The notes under the pieces are model-generated. The model was not told the origin of the DNA and searched no databases. It saw only the letters and a program-made list of their open reading frames with translations. A stretch of 58,033 nt of DNA from Akkermansia muciniphila. GTDB lineage: Bacteria > Verrucomicrobiota > Verrucomicrobiia > Limisphaerales > BJHT01. The stretch covers positions 1 to 58,033 of the forward strand of contig CAMAUZ010000047.1 in assembly GCA_945861535.1 (NCBI GenBank), read 5' to 3'. Made by a program: the position numbers and the translations under genes. Below, piece after piece: positions 32,766 to 42,076 of this stretch (the stretch's first letter is position 1; each line of letters starts with the position of its first letter).

Positions 32766-35700
32766 ATGGGTTCTGAAAATCAAAAACCGGCGCAGTCCGC
32801 TGCTGCTCCGCCCTCCAAAAAAGCTCCGTCCGGCCCCAAACCGACCGCTGGAAACCCCCGGTCAAACACCGCCGCCAAACCACCGCCGCCACCCACCCCG
32901 CCGCCCCCACCGTTGTTCCGCCGCATGGACTGGATCACCGCCGCGGTCACCACCGTGCTGGTGTTCATCGGCTACTTCCTGACCCTCGCGCCCGACCTCA
33001 CCCTCGAGGACTCCGGCGAACTCGCGGTCGGCTCCTTCTATGCCGGCGTGCCGCATCCGCCGGGCTACCCGGTGTGGACGCTCTACAGTTGGCTCTTCAC
33101 CGTGCTGGTGCCGGTGTCGAACATCGCCTATCGCGTCGGCCTCTCCTCGGCCTTCGCCGGCGCGATCTCCTGCGGCCTGCTCGCGCTCATCACTTCGCGC
33201 GGCAGCAGCATGATTCTCGAGAGCATCGAGGAGTTCAAAGGCATCGACCGCAAACTCGAGAACGCCCTGTGCATGATGGCCGGCTGGGTTGCCGGCCTGC
33301 TGCTCGGCTTCAACGGCTACATGTGGAGCCAGGCGGTGATCGTGGAAGTGTACACCTTCAGCGTCCTGTCGCTCATGGGCGTGCTCTGCTGCCTGCTGCG
33401 CTGGCTGTACGCGCCCGAACAACGGCGGTATCTCTACTGGGCGCTGTTCCTCTTCGGCATCTGTTTCACCAACCACCAGACGCTGATCGTCGCCGCCATG
33501 GGCATCGAGGTCTTGATCCTCATGCGCGACCCGAAGCTCGGCCGCGACCTGCTTTTCTTCAACAGCGCCGTCTTCATCTTCGGCCTGCTGCTCAAGGCCA
33601 GCGGCTCGCTCGGCGCCCTCGGCAGCAACCAGGCCATCTTCAACATTTTCATCCTCATCGGCGTGGTCTCGATGGCCGGCTGTTTTGTGCTGATCGTCAA
33701 GACCCAGCAGCTCCTGAGTGAATGGAAAGCCGCCGTCATCATGGGCCTCCTGTGGGCGTTCGGCGCGGGTTTTTACCTCTACATGCCACTGGCCTCGATG
33801 AGCAATCCGCCGATGAACTGGGGCTACGCGCGCACCCTCGAGGGCTTCATCCACGCCCTGACCCGCGGCCAGTATGAAAAGGCCAGCCCCAACGTCGCGC
33901 CCGAACGCCTCCTCACCCAGCTCAACATGCTCAAGGAAGGCGCAATGGACGAATTCACCCCGGTGCTCCTGCTCGTCGCCATTGTGCCGTTCTTCTTTTA
34001 CTCGCGCATGAAAGCCCGTGAGCGCGCCTGGCTCATCGGACTGGTGTCCACGTACGCGTGCCTCGCGTTCCTGCTGCTGATTTTGCTCAACCCCTCCGCC
34101 GACCGCCAGAGCCGCGAACTCACCAAGGTCTTCTTCACCGCGTCGCACGTGATGATCGCCGCCTGCATCGGCTACGGGCTGGTGCTGCTGACCGCCTGGC
34201 TGTCCTTCGCCTACGAGCAGCGGCGGCGGCACTTCCTCATCGGCTGCGTGCTGGCCACCGCGCTGTCCCTTTACATCGCCATCGTCGTTCACGGTTCGAC
34301 CGAGACCGCGCCACCCGTCCGCACGGGCATGGGCCACGCGATCATCGACCTGCTGTTCTCGATGCCCGTCGATCCAAGCTCGTATGCGCTCGACCGGTTC
34401 AACGCCAAATACGGCTTCGCGTGGGCCGCCATCCTGACGCTCTCGGTCGTCATCTTCCGCCGTCGCGCCCCGGTGGCGATGCTCATCGGCATGTTCGCGC
34501 TCTTCCCCGTCCAGTCGGTCCTCTCGCACTGGGCGAAGAACGAGCAGCGCGGCCATCTCTTCGGCTTCTGGTTTGGCCACGACATGTTCACGCCGCCCTT
34601 CGTAGGGGCGGACGGCAAGTTCAGCTACAAGCGGAAAGAGCGTGAGGAAATGCTCAAGAAACCTGGCGCGGAATTGATCTATCCGGAGATGACGAAGAAC
34701 GCCGTGCTCTTCGGTGGCACCGATCCCGGCCGCTTCTGCCCGACGTACATGATTTTCGCCGAGAGCTTCATCCCGCCGGAAAAACGGCGCGACCCCGAGT
34801 TCGATCGCCGCGACGTGTACATCATTACGCAGAACGCCCTCGCCGACGCGACCTACCTGATGTACATCCGCGCGCACTACAACCGCAGCACCCAGCCGGA
34901 CCCGCCGTTCTTCCAGAACCTGCTCGCCCGCGTGCCGATCGCCTCCGCTCTGGCTGGACCGTTCGACAGCTTGTTCACGGGCCTCGGCGCGAAGATCGAG
35001 AAGAGCCGCCGCGCCGAAGGGGTCTATCCGCCCAAGGAAATCCACACCCCCTCGCTCGTGGACTCCCAGCAGTCCTTCGAGGAATACGTCAACGACGCCC
35101 AGAAACGCCTCAAGCTCAACCAGCTCCGGCCCGGCGAAGATGTGAAGGTCGTGGACAACCGCATCCAGGTCAGCGGCCAGGTCGCCGTCATGGCCATCAA
35201 CGGCCTGCTCACCAAGGTCATCTTCGACAAAAATCCCGAGCACGAGTTCTTCGTCGAGGAAAGCTTCCCGCTCGACTGGATGTATCCGCACCTGACGCCC
35301 TTCGGCATCATCATGAAGATCAACCGCCAGCCGCTGCCCGAACTGACCGAAGACATCGTGCGGCGCGACCACGAATTCTGGAGCAAGTACACCGAGCGCT
35401 TCATCGGCAACTGGATCACCTACGACACCACGGTCTCCAACATCTGCGCCTTTGCCGAGCGCACCTATCTGCGCCGCAACCTCGAGGGCTTCAAGGGCGA
35501 CCCCAAGTTCATGCGCGATGACGATGCGCAAAAAGCCTTCTCGAAACTCCGCAGCGCCATCGCCGGCGTGTACTCGTATCGCATCAACGACGCCGGACAA
35601 AAGGGCAACGCGGCGCTGCAACAACGCATGATTCGCGAGGCGGAATTCGCCTTCAAACACGCCTTCGCCTTCTGCCCCTTCAGCCCCGAGGCCGTGTTCC

Positions 35701-36632
35701 GCTACATCAACCTCCTCAGCAGCCTCGGCCGTTTCGACGACGCGCTGCTCATCGCCAAGACCTTCAAGAAGCTCGACCCCTACAACACCGCCGCCGACGG
35801 CCTGCTCGATCAGCTCGGCAAGTTCAAGGGCAACTCCGCGCAAGTCACCCAGGCGCAGAGCCAGCTCGTGCAGGCCGAAGCCCAGTTCCGCAGCAACCCC
35901 GCCAACGCCCAGCTCGGCCTCGGCCTGTTCGGCGCCTACATCCAGATGGGCAACACCAACCAGGCCTACGCCACCATTGATGCCCTCGTCCGCCACTCCA
36001 ACACGCCGCCCGAGGCCATCGTCGCCGCCGCCCAAGCCCTGACCCAAGTCGGCCAGGCCGGCCGCGCCCAGGCCGCCATCGCGCTGGCGATTCCCAAATA
36101 CGACCGGCTGATGACCAACACCCAGTTGGATCACAACGCCCTCGTCAGCGCCGCGCAGGCCTACTCGATGATCGGCAACCTCCCGAAAATGGAGGAGGCG
36201 ATGGACCGCCTCGTGAAGCTCACGCCGAACAATCCCGAGGCGTTTTACGATCTCGCCGCCATCCAGACCGTGCTCAGCAAAAGCAATCAGGCCGTGCAAA
36301 ATCTGACCCGCGCCGTCCAGCTCAGCGACCAGCGCGCCAGCCAGCAAACCAACACGCCCAACCTGCGCCAGATGGCTCCGAACGACCCGCGCTTCGCCAA
36401 TCTGAGGACGATGCCGGAGTTTCAAAAGGCGGTGGCGACAAATGTGGTTTTGCCCATGCTCCCAAGGATCAACCCGGCTGGCATCCTAGATCGCAGCCAG
36501 ACGCCAACCTCCGCTGTCCCCACCTTAGCTCCGGGAGAAACTAATTCTAAGTCACCGCACCCCCTCGTGCCGCCTGTCAACAGCACGAACGCCCCCGGAC
36601 GAACCTCCGCTGTGCCGCCCTTGAAGAAGTGA
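32766..36632 (+). CDS. DUF2723 membrane protein fused to TPR-like repeats
   Basis: A 1288-residue protein. The N-terminus is Pro/Ala/Lys-rich and unstructured (about 50 residues). From about residue 55 it has many membrane helices with the DUF2723 signature LTLEDSGELAVGSFYAGVPHPPGYPVWTLY, in which an acidic pair and the HPPGYP loop recall GT-C glycosyltransferases (protein O-mannosyltransferase-like). After the membrane part is a globular, then a TPR-like region (AAQALTQVGQAGRAQAAIALAI, YDLAAIQTVLSKSNQAVQNLTRAVQL). It is likely a lipid-linked sugar transferase, but the sugar and target are unknown. It starts 3 bases after the previous stop. Confidence 0.85.
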   Translation: MGSENQKPAQSAAAPPSKKAPSGPKPTAGNPRSNTAAKPPPPPTPPPPPLFRRMDWITAAVTTVLVFIGYFLTLAPDLTLEDSGELAVGSFYAGVPHPPGYPVWTLYSWLFTVLVPVSNIAYRVGLSSAFAGAISCGLLALITSRGSSMILESIEEFKGIDRKLENALCMMAGWVAGLLLGFNGYMWSQAVIVEVYTFSVLSLMGVLCCLLRWLYAPEQRRYLYWALFLFGICFTNHQTLIVAAMGIEVLILMRDPKLGRDLLFFNSAVFIFGLLLKASGSLGALGSNQAIFNIFILIGVVSMAGCFVLIVKTQQLLSEWKAAVIMGLLWAFGAGFYLYMPLASMSNPPMNWGYARTLEGFIHALTRGQYEKASPNVAPERLLTQLNMLKEGAMDEFTPVLLLVAIVPFFFYSRMKARERAWLIGLVSTYACLAFLLLILLNPSADRQSRELTKVFFTASHVMIAACIGYGLVLLTAWLSFAYEQRRRHFLIGCVLATALSLYIAIVVHGSTETAPPVRTGMGHAIIDLLFSMPVDPSSYALDRFNAKYGFAWAAILTLSVVIFRRRAPVAMLIGMFALFPVQSVLSHWAKNEQRGHLFGFWFGHDMFTPPFVGADGKFSYKRKEREEMLKKPGAELIYPEMTKNAVLFGGTDPGRFCPTYMIFAESFIPPEKRRDPEFDRRDVYIITQNALADATYLMYIRAHYNRSTQPDPPFFQNLLARVPIASALAGPFDSLFTGLGAKIEKSRRAEGVYPPKEIHTPSLVDSQQSFEEYVNDAQKRLKLNQLRPGEDVKVVDNRIQVSGQVAVMAINGLLTKVIFDKNPEHEFFVEESFPLDWMYPHLTPFGIIMKINRQPLPELTEDIVRRDHEFWSKYTERFIGNWITYDTTVSNICAFAERTYLRRNLEGFKGDPKFMRDDDAQKAFSKLRSAIAGVYSYRINDAGQKGNAALQQRMIREAEFAFKHAFAFCPFSPEAVFRYINLLSSLGRFDDALLIAKTFKKLDPYNTAADGLLDQLGKFKGNSAQVTQAQSQLVQAEAQFRSNPANAQLGLGLFGAYIQMGNTNQAYATIDALVRHSNTPPEAIVAAAQALTQVGQAGRAQAAIALAIPKYDRLMTNTQLDHNALVSAAQAYSMIGNLPKMEEAMDRLVKLTPNNPEAFYDLAAIQTVLSKSNQAVQNLTRAVQLSDQRASQQTNTPNLRQMAPNDPRFANLRTMPEFQKAVATNVVLPMLPRINPAGILDRSQTPTSAVPTLAPGETNSKSPHPLVPPVNSTNAPGRTSAVPPLKK

Positions 36633-37136
36633 CCGCTCGGGCAATCCCGACCGCGGCCCGGCCCACGCCGGTTTCCGGCTGGCCGGTGGTCACGCAACCT
36701 CCCGCGCCCGCTTCCTCGCCTCCGCTTCGTGCCGGAGGCACGCAAGAAATTAGCCGGTGGTGAAGCGTAGCGGAACCACCGGACCCACCGCCCCAACCCA
36801 ACCGTGCGCCCCTGCGGGGCGCGAGAGGCATGAACCCCGCCGACGCTCGGCCTTTCCGCCCGCCCGCGCCCACGCAGTTGCCCCGGGGCGGACGCGGTAA
36901 CAATGCCGAAGCATTGGGATGGCGCGGCGGCGGCGGGGTTTCGCAGTTCTCGCGCCCCGCCGGAGCGCAGCGCTTTTGGGTGCGGTCTTTCCGGTGGTTC
37001 CGCTGCGCCCCACCACCGGCTAATATCTTGCGTGCCAGCGGCACGACGCCGAGGCGAGGCAGCGCGCGGTCCATGCGGTGGCAGCATGCGGACAGCCGGC
37101 CATCGACGTGGTCCGCTCTGATCGCGGTCCGGGAGA
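36633..37136. other. Gap holding repeat family F copy 1
   Basis: No gene; see the family F element at 36727-37046. The last 90 bases before the zwf start show no clear promoter. Confidence 0.55.
36727..37046. repeat. Family F long-TIR element, copy 1
   Basis: About 320 bases with terminal inverted repeats of about 57 bases. Left: TCGTGCCGGAGGCACGCAAG, then AAATTAGCCGGTGGTGAAGC, then GGAACCACCGG. Right: the matching inverted CCGGTGGTTCCGCTGCG, then CACCACCGGCTAATATCTTG, then GCACGA. The interior holds a further GCGCCCCTGCGGGGCGC palindrome. The second copy is at 47302-47651. Confidence 0.85.
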
Positions 37137-38738
37137 ATGATTGAATTGCACGCGGCACGACTTCAGGGTGCGCGGATGGACGACCTAAATCAGTTGGATG
37201 AGTTGATGGCCTGCCGGTTGGACGAAGGCCGCAAAACGTTGGAGCCGTGTTCCATCGTTATCTTTGGCGCGAGCGGCGACCTGACCGCCCGCAAGCTGAT
37301 TCCCGCACTGTATCACCTGCTGGTCGAGAAGCAGATGCCCGCGCCGTTTCGCGTGGTGGGCGTGGCGCGGCGCGAGAAAACCGACGCGGCCTTCCGCGAG
37401 GAGATGCGCCAGTCGGTGCAGCAATTCTCCCGCACCAAGTCCGTGGACCCGGCGGTGTGGGAGGTTTTCGCGGCCAACCTGTTTTACTGCCAGGGCGATT
37501 TCAACGAGCCGAAAACCTACGAACGCCTGACCGGCGTGCTGGACAGTTTCGGGCATCCGCAGTTGCGCAAGAATCTGCTGTGCTATCTGGCGATTTCGCC
37601 GACGCAGTTCGGCGACGTGGTGGAGAACATGCACAGCGCCGGGTTGCTGATGAAAGAGGAGCAGGCGGACGCCTGGCAGCGCGTGGTGGTGGAGAAGCCC
37701 TTCGGCCAGGACCTGCCGAGCGCGGTGAAACTGAACAACGAGCTGACGCGGTTCTGTCACGAAAAACAGATTTACCGCATCGATCATTATCTCGGCAAAG
37801 AGACCGTACAGAACATTTTGATGTTCCGGTTTTCCAACTCGATCTTCGAGCGGCTGTGGCAGCGCGAGTCGGTGGACCATGTGCAGATCACGGTCAGCGA
37901 GAAGCTCGGCGTCGGCGGGCGCGGCGGGTACTACGAGGAATCGGGGGCGATCCGCGACATGCTGCAAAACCACATGCTGCAGGTGTTGTCGCTGGTGGCG
38001 ATGGAGCCGCCGGTGAGCCTGCATTCGGAATCGGTTCGGGACGAAAAAGTGAAGCTGCTCAAATCCATCCGGCCGCTGCGCGCGGCGGACGTGGCCAAGC
38101 AGATCGTGCGCGGCCAATATTTTGCGGGGCAGATCGATCAGCAGCCGGTGCCCGGCTACCGGCAGGAGGTGAAGGTGCGGCCCGATTCGAGCGTGGAGAC
38201 TTACGTGGCGATGAAGCTCTTCGTCGATAACTGGCGCTGGTCGGGCGTGCCGTTTTACCTGCGCACCGGCAAGCGGCTCCCGATGAGCGCGAGTGAAGTG
38301 CGGATTCAGTTTCGACCGACGCCGAACGTGTTGTTCGCCGCGCAGTGCGGCCCCAAGCTGGACACCAACGCGATCACGCTGCGCTTGCAACCGAACGAGG
38401 GGATTTCGCTGCGGTTCAACGGCAAGGTGCCCGGCACCAGCCTGCAGGTGCGGCCGGTGCGGATGCACTTCAGCTACAACACCGAGTTCGGCGCCTACAC
38501 GCCGGAGGCCTACGAGCGGCTGCTGCTCGAGGCCATCGCGGGCGACTCGACGCTCTTCATCCGGCGCGACGAAGTGGAGACGGCGTGGGGGATCGTGGAC
38601 TCGATCCGCGCCGGGTGGGAAGGCAAGCCGCTGACAAACCGCGAATTCTATGCCGCGGGCACGTGGGGACCGATGGCCGCGGAAGATTTGCTGGCTCAGT
38701 CGGGGCACCTCTGGCGCGATCCGCAGCCGATCAGTTGA
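37137..38738 (+). CDS. zwf: Glucose-6-phosphate 1-dehydrogenase
   Basis: A 533-residue enzyme that oxidises glucose-6-phosphate to 6-phosphogluconolactone with NADP+. The coenzyme loop is IVIFGASGDLTARKL (from about residue 40), the active-site motif RIDHYLGKETVQNI is near 215, and EKPFGQDL and PFYLRTGKRLP are also canonical. The next gene is 6-phosphogluconolactonase, so the two oxidative pentose phosphate steps are consecutive. The ATG at 37137 gives a 35-residue leader before the fold; the in-frame ATG at 37176 is an alternative. Confidence 0.95.
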   Translation: MIELHAARLQGARMDDLNQLDELMACRLDEGRKTLEPCSIVIFGASGDLTARKLIPALYHLLVEKQMPAPFRVVGVARREKTDAAFREEMRQSVQQFSRTKSVDPAVWEVFAANLFYCQGDFNEPKTYERLTGVLDSFGHPQLRKNLLCYLAISPTQFGDVVENMHSAGLLMKEEQADAWQRVVVEKPFGQDLPSAVKLNNELTRFCHEKQIYRIDHYLGKETVQNILMFRFSNSIFERLWQRESVDHVQITVSEKLGVGGRGGYYEESGAIRDMLQNHMLQVLSLVAMEPPVSLHSESVRDEKVKLLKSIRPLRAADVAKQIVRGQYFAGQIDQQPVPGYRQEVKVRPDSSVETYVAMKLFVDNWRWSGVPFYLRTGKRLPMSASEVRIQFRPTPNVLFAAQCGPKLDTNAITLRLQPNEGISLRFNGKVPGTSLQVRPVRMHFSYNTEFGAYTPEAYERLLLEAIAGDSTLFIRRDEVETAWGIVDSIRAGWEGKPLTNREFYAAGTWGPMAAEDLLAQSGHLWRDPQPIS

Positions 38739-38780
38739 ACGCCGTCGAGGTCAGAATTAGACCCCCCAGAAACCGCATCC

Positions 38781-39569
38781 ATGTCGCAACCTGAAGCCCA
38801 CGACCGGGACGGGGAGATGATTCCAATGGATTCGCGGCCGCCGGTCCACGGCCGACTGGAGAAGGTTGCCTGCGCCGATGAAACGGTGCTCGCAGCGAGC
38901 GTGGCGGAGGAGTGGCTGAACGCGGTCGCGAGCGCGAACGGATCGGGCGCGCGGCGTTGCGTGGCATTGTCCGGCGGCCGGATCGCGCGGCAGTTTTTCA
39001 CGGCAGTGGTGGAATTGGCGCGGGCAAGAGCGGCGAACCTCGACGCGCTGGATTTCTTCTGGGGCGATGAGCGCTGCGTGCCGCCGGACGATGCGGAGAG
39101 CAACTTCGGCGTCGCGACGAAACTGCTGCTGGCGCCGCTGGGCATTGCGCCCGGGCGCATCCACCGCATCCGCGGCGAACTAAATCCCGACGCGGCGGCA
39201 CACGCAGCGGAAGCGGAGTTGCTGAAGTACGCATCGCGAACAACGGCGGGGCAACCGGTGCTCGACTGGGTCTTCCTCGGCATGGGAGAGGATGGTCACG
39301 TGGCGTCCCTGTTTCCCGGCGAATCCGCTGAAGTGATGGCAAGCCCCGCGATTTACCGGAGCGTGATCGCCACCAAGCCGCCGCCCCAACGCATCACGCT
39401 CGGCTACGCAACCATCGCCGCCGCGCGCGAAGTATGGGTGCTTGCATCAGGAGCGGGCAAGGAGGCGGCGCTGCGGGAGTCGTTCCGCTCGGACAGAACC
39501 ACGCCGCTGGCACGCGTCATTGCGCTGCGGGAACGGACGCGGGTTTTCACGGACCTGCTTCCCATGTGA
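38781..39569 (+). CDS. pgl: 6-phosphogluconolactonase
   Basis: A 262-residue enzyme that hydrolyses 6-phosphogluconolactone. The NagB-like fold is seen as CVALSGGRIARQFF, LDFFWGDERCVPPDDAESNFG and DWVFLGMGEDGHVASLFPG, all diagnostic for Pgl (GDERCVP, GMGEDGH). It follows zwf by 42 bases in the same direction, forming an operon. 6-phosphogluconate dehydrogenase is not in the window. Confidence 0.93.
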   Translation: MSQPEAHDRDGEMIPMDSRPPVHGRLEKVACADETVLAASVAEEWLNAVASANGSGARRCVALSGGRIARQFFTAVVELARARAANLDALDFFWGDERCVPPDDAESNFGVATKLLLAPLGIAPGRIHRIRGELNPDAAAHAAEAELLKYASRTTAGQPVLDWVFLGMGEDGHVASLFPGESAEVMASPAIYRSVIATKPPPQRITLGYATIAAAREVWVLASGAGKEAALRESFRSDRTTPLARVIALRERTRVFTDLLPM

Positions 39570-39603
39570 AGTGAAGGACCGCGGAGAGGCGGGCTATCCC
39601 GGG

Positions 39604-39858
39604 CTACCCGGAGATTTCCTGCAAGTTGCCCGGACGCTGCCCCATCGAGGCGGAAACGAAGCCCAAGGTGAGCGCGCACGGTTCGCCGTTGACCAGGCTG
39701 TACACCACTACCTTCTCCAGCGTGAGATTATCCCGCGGCTCCGAGCAGAGGCGCACCATCTCCTCGAGAGTCTTGAAGGGAATGGTCTCCTCCGCAAAAT
39801 CCGGAATATCCGTCCGAATAAAAACCGCCTGCCCGATGGCATATGAAGACGCGTCCAT
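39604..39858 (-). CDS. Small conserved protein, unknown function
   Basis: An 84-residue protein: ASSYAIGQAVFIRTDIPDF, then TIPFKTLEEMVRLCSEPRDNLTLEKVVVYSLVNGEPCALTLGFVSASMGQRP (given in parts). The regular alternation of strands and the charged turn suggest a small beta-rich domain. The frame stays open far upstream through repeat DNA, so the ATG at 39858 is chosen because the composition becomes protein-like there. It faces pgl with a 34-base gap. Confidence 0.6.
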   Translation of the reverse strand: MDASSYAIGQAVFIRTDIPDFAEETIPFKTLEEMVRLCSEPRDNLTLEKVVVYSLVNGEPCALTLGFVSASMGQRPGNLQEISG

Positions 39859-39937
39859 GAGGAATCCAGTGACCAGTGGATACGCCCGAAACCCCGCCAA
39901 AGCAAGCGGGGACTGGCCACCGGAGTAGCGAAGGGTG

Positions 39938-40193
39938 CATCTCAGTTTCCTGCAACCTTCGGCAGGCACGGGTGCCGTGCTCGAGGCAACCTCCGGCGGC
40001 ACGGGCGCGCACTGGGTGGGGCAGGCACCCTTGCCTGCCAGTTCGAGCGGCATCCCTGCCGCCCGTTTCCGTGGCCGCCCACCCCCGCCGAACTGGGAAC
40101 ACGGGGCAGAGATGCCCCGCCAACTGGCAGGCAAGGATGCCTGCCCCACCCGGCTGGCGCGGACGCCAGGCCGCGTGCAAGAAACAGAGATGC
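39938..40193. repeat. Family K nested palindromic element
   Basis: Outer pair TGCATCTCAGTTTCCTGC / GCAAGAAACAGAGATGCG, inner pair GTGGGGCAGGCACCCTTGCC / GGCAAGGATGCCTGCCCCAC (40016-40150), and a third pair further inside (GGCATCCCTGCC / GGCAGAGATGCC-like). Confidence 0.75.
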
Positions 40194-40221
40194 GCCCAGC
40201 AGCGAAGGGTGCATCGCGCAG

Positions 40222-40500
40222 CGGTTGCAGAATTCGGTTCCGGCTCCCGCCCGGGAGACCGCAATCCACGAAGCCCCCCAGAGTGCGTCCGTCCCCGGGA
40301 GCAGCGCGGTGGCGGACAGCACGGTGCTATCCCTTTCTACCCGCGCGCCCAGGCAGACGGCGCTGCGGACGAGGACGTCCGCACTCCGGGGCCGCAGCGC
40401 GCCGATCGCTCCTTCTGGTGCTTTCGCACGCCGGGGTCCCGACTGGAGAGCACCGGCTTGCGGGCGTTGACCTGCAACTTCGGGATGCCCGGAAGGCCGA
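40222..40500. repeat. Family A palindromic element, copy 3 with long flanks
   Basis: Core 40279-40389 with inverted ends GAGTGCGTCCGTCCCCGGG and GGACGTCCGCACTCCGG. Its flanks match the flanks of the 1975-2250 copy in reverse complement, so the repeat unit is about 280 bases. Confidence 0.75.
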
Positions 40501-40559
40501 ATGCCAACCGTCAACTTACGCCGCCCGGATCGCGCCCCGCCTCCCGCCCCGTCGTCCGC

Positions 40560-41330
40560 TCACAACAGGCCGGCCGATTCCGCGTCCAAGAGCAGTTGTG
40601 CCTGCGGCAGCGAGCGCAGGACCGACGCGGGGCACCCCGAGCTGATTTCGCCGTGGAGCGTTTTGCGGATGATCGCGGCCTTGCGCTTGCCGGGGGCGAG
40701 GCACAGCACTTTCTCCGCGGCGCAGAGCGCGGGAATCGTGAGCGTGAGGCCGTAGAGGGGGACTTCCGCGATGGTTTTGAAATAGCCGTAGCCGGTCTGT
40801 TGTCGGCGCGTTGTCTCATCGAGGCGCACGATCTTGACCCAACGCTCGTCCTCGAAATCCGCCACCGGCGGATCGTTGAACGCCAGATGCCCGTTTTCGC
40901 CCACGCCCAGCACACACAAATCGATCGGATGGCGGCGCAGCAACGTTTCGTAATGTTCGCACTCTTTGAGCGGCTCGGGCGAATCGCCGGTGAGGTAGTA
41001 AAATTCCTTCGGGTTGACGCGCTCTTCGACCCGCTCGCGCATGTAGCGCGCGAAACTCGCCGGATGGTCCGAGTGGACGCCGAGATACTCATCCATGTGA
41101 AAGAGCGTCACGCGCGACCACTCGACGCCGCCGAGCTTCACGAGGGTGTCGAGGAACTGGAGTTGGGAATTGCCGGTCGCCAGAATCGCCGCCGCCTCGC
41201 CGCGTTCGCGGATGCCATGCTGAAGCTGGTGCTGTGCGAGCCGCGCCGCCGCGGTCACCAAGGCGGCGGAACTGGGGTAGATTTGGACCGTCAACCGGTC
41301 CACCGGAAAAGTCTTAGTTGGCGCAGCCAT
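40560..41330 (-). CDS. nagB: Glucosamine-6-phosphate deaminase family protein
   Basis: A 256-residue enzyme that converts glucosamine-6-phosphate to fructose-6-phosphate and ammonia. Signatures: ATGNSQLQFLDTLV, VTLFHMDEYLGVHSDHPASFARYMRERV, DLCVLGVGENGHLAFNDPPVADFED, and LTIPALCAAEKVLCLAPGKRKA. The DEYLG, GVGENGH and NDP motifs are those of NagB-type sugar-phosphate isomerases. The start is set at the ATG at 41330; the frame runs further upstream into repeat-rich sequence. The zwf-pgl pair is close by, and Pgl and NagB share the same fold. Confidence 0.9.
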   Translation of the reverse strand: MAAPTKTFPVDRLTVQIYPSSAALVTAAARLAQHQLQHGIRERGEAAAILATGNSQLQFLDTLVKLGGVEWSRVTLFHMDEYLGVHSDHPASFARYMRERVEERVNPKEFYYLTGDSPEPLKECEHYETLLRRHPIDLCVLGVGENGHLAFNDPPVADFEDERWVKIVRLDETTRRQQTGYGYFKTIAEVPLYGLTLTIPALCAAEKVLCLAPGKRKAAIIRKTLHGEISSGCPASVLRSLPQAQLLLDAESAGLL

Positions 41331-41447
41331 GGTTACTTTTGGGCGATGCAGTCCGGCGTTGGTACGGCATCGTCCGGGAAATGGCAAACCTTGATGACAA
41401 ACAATTCCAACGACGATGGGCGGGCGGCAGCCGCGCACTGTCCCCCG

Positions 41448-41602
41448 TACCGCAGACTTCCAAGTCTGCTGTATCGCCGATTTCTAAATCGGCAGAGGCC
41501 ACGGGTTTTCGGGCGCGTGCGACAAGGCGAGAGTTGGCCGGTGCCCGGACGGCCCGCGGGTTTGGAAACCCGCGATACAGCAGACTTGGAAGTCTGCGCT
41601 AC
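41448..41602. repeat. Family C palindromic element, copy 1
   Basis: About 155 bases with inverted ends GTACCGCAGACTTCCAAGTC and GACTTGGAAGTCTGCGCTAC plus CTGTATCGC / GCGATACAG. The second copy, at 53432-53587, is inside a coding sequence. The rest of the 41331-41711 gap has no gene. Confidence 0.85.
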
Positions 41603-41711
41603 ACGGGGGCTGCGCGGATGTGCACGAACCGGGCCGAGTCTTTCTGCTTTCAATAAATCCCGACTGTCGTGATCCACGCCGGGTCTGTTGCTCTCCCGTC
41701 TGCGGAGCGGA

Positions 41712-41933
41712 TTAACGGTTGGGCTTGGCGTGGCCCGATTCGACCGAAGTGACCCCTGTCAGGTTGAACAACTCAAACCCGCCGTCCGGCTCCCACAGCA
41801 GAAACATGCGCCCGCCCGGTTCCACCACGATGTGTTCACCGTGCCGGACATGACTGGCGCGTCCGTCCGCCAGGTGGATGTCGAAGGGTTGCGTTTGGTG
41901 GGCGTATTCTCGGAAGGCCTTTGCGGTAATCAT
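41712..41933 (-). CDS. Small conserved protein, unknown function
   Basis: A 73-residue protein: FREYAHQTQPFDIHLADGR, then HGEHIVVEPGGRMFLLWEPDGGFELFNLTGVTSVE. The pattern 'PF-x-hxLaDGR ... V-xH ... vhxxxxxfxhxdhxxVTxxE' is that of small proteins common in Planctomycetes and Verrucomicrobia. It probably forms a small beta barrel. Function unknown; no partner is evident. Confidence 0.65.
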   Translation of the reverse strand: MITAKAFREYAHQTQPFDIHLADGRASHVRHGEHIVVEPGGRMFLLWEPDGGFELFNLTGVTSVESGHAKPNR

Positions 41934-42076
41934 AAGTCTTAGCTCGCGTGATAAAGCCTGCCACTTGCAGACGCACCCGGCGGGACATCATGCCCGGTCT
42001 GCCCGCGAATCATTCAACCCCGGTTAGCACCGGGGACTGCGCCCCATTTTGACCTTCGTTGTTAGGCCGCACGGTC

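Larger units (their letters stand above)
39859..40559. other. Gap filled by repeats K and A
   Basis: No gene between 39859 and the nagB stop at 40560. It contains the nested element K at 39938-40193 and the third family A copy at 40222-40500. Confidence 0.65.

Noticed and set aside
32862-36425. 1187-codon open frame on the minus strand opposite the DUF2723 gene
   Set aside because: It is the antisense shadow of a high-GC gene: the product is Gly/Ala/Val/Glu-rich with no domain, while the plus strand gives clear membrane helices and TPRs.
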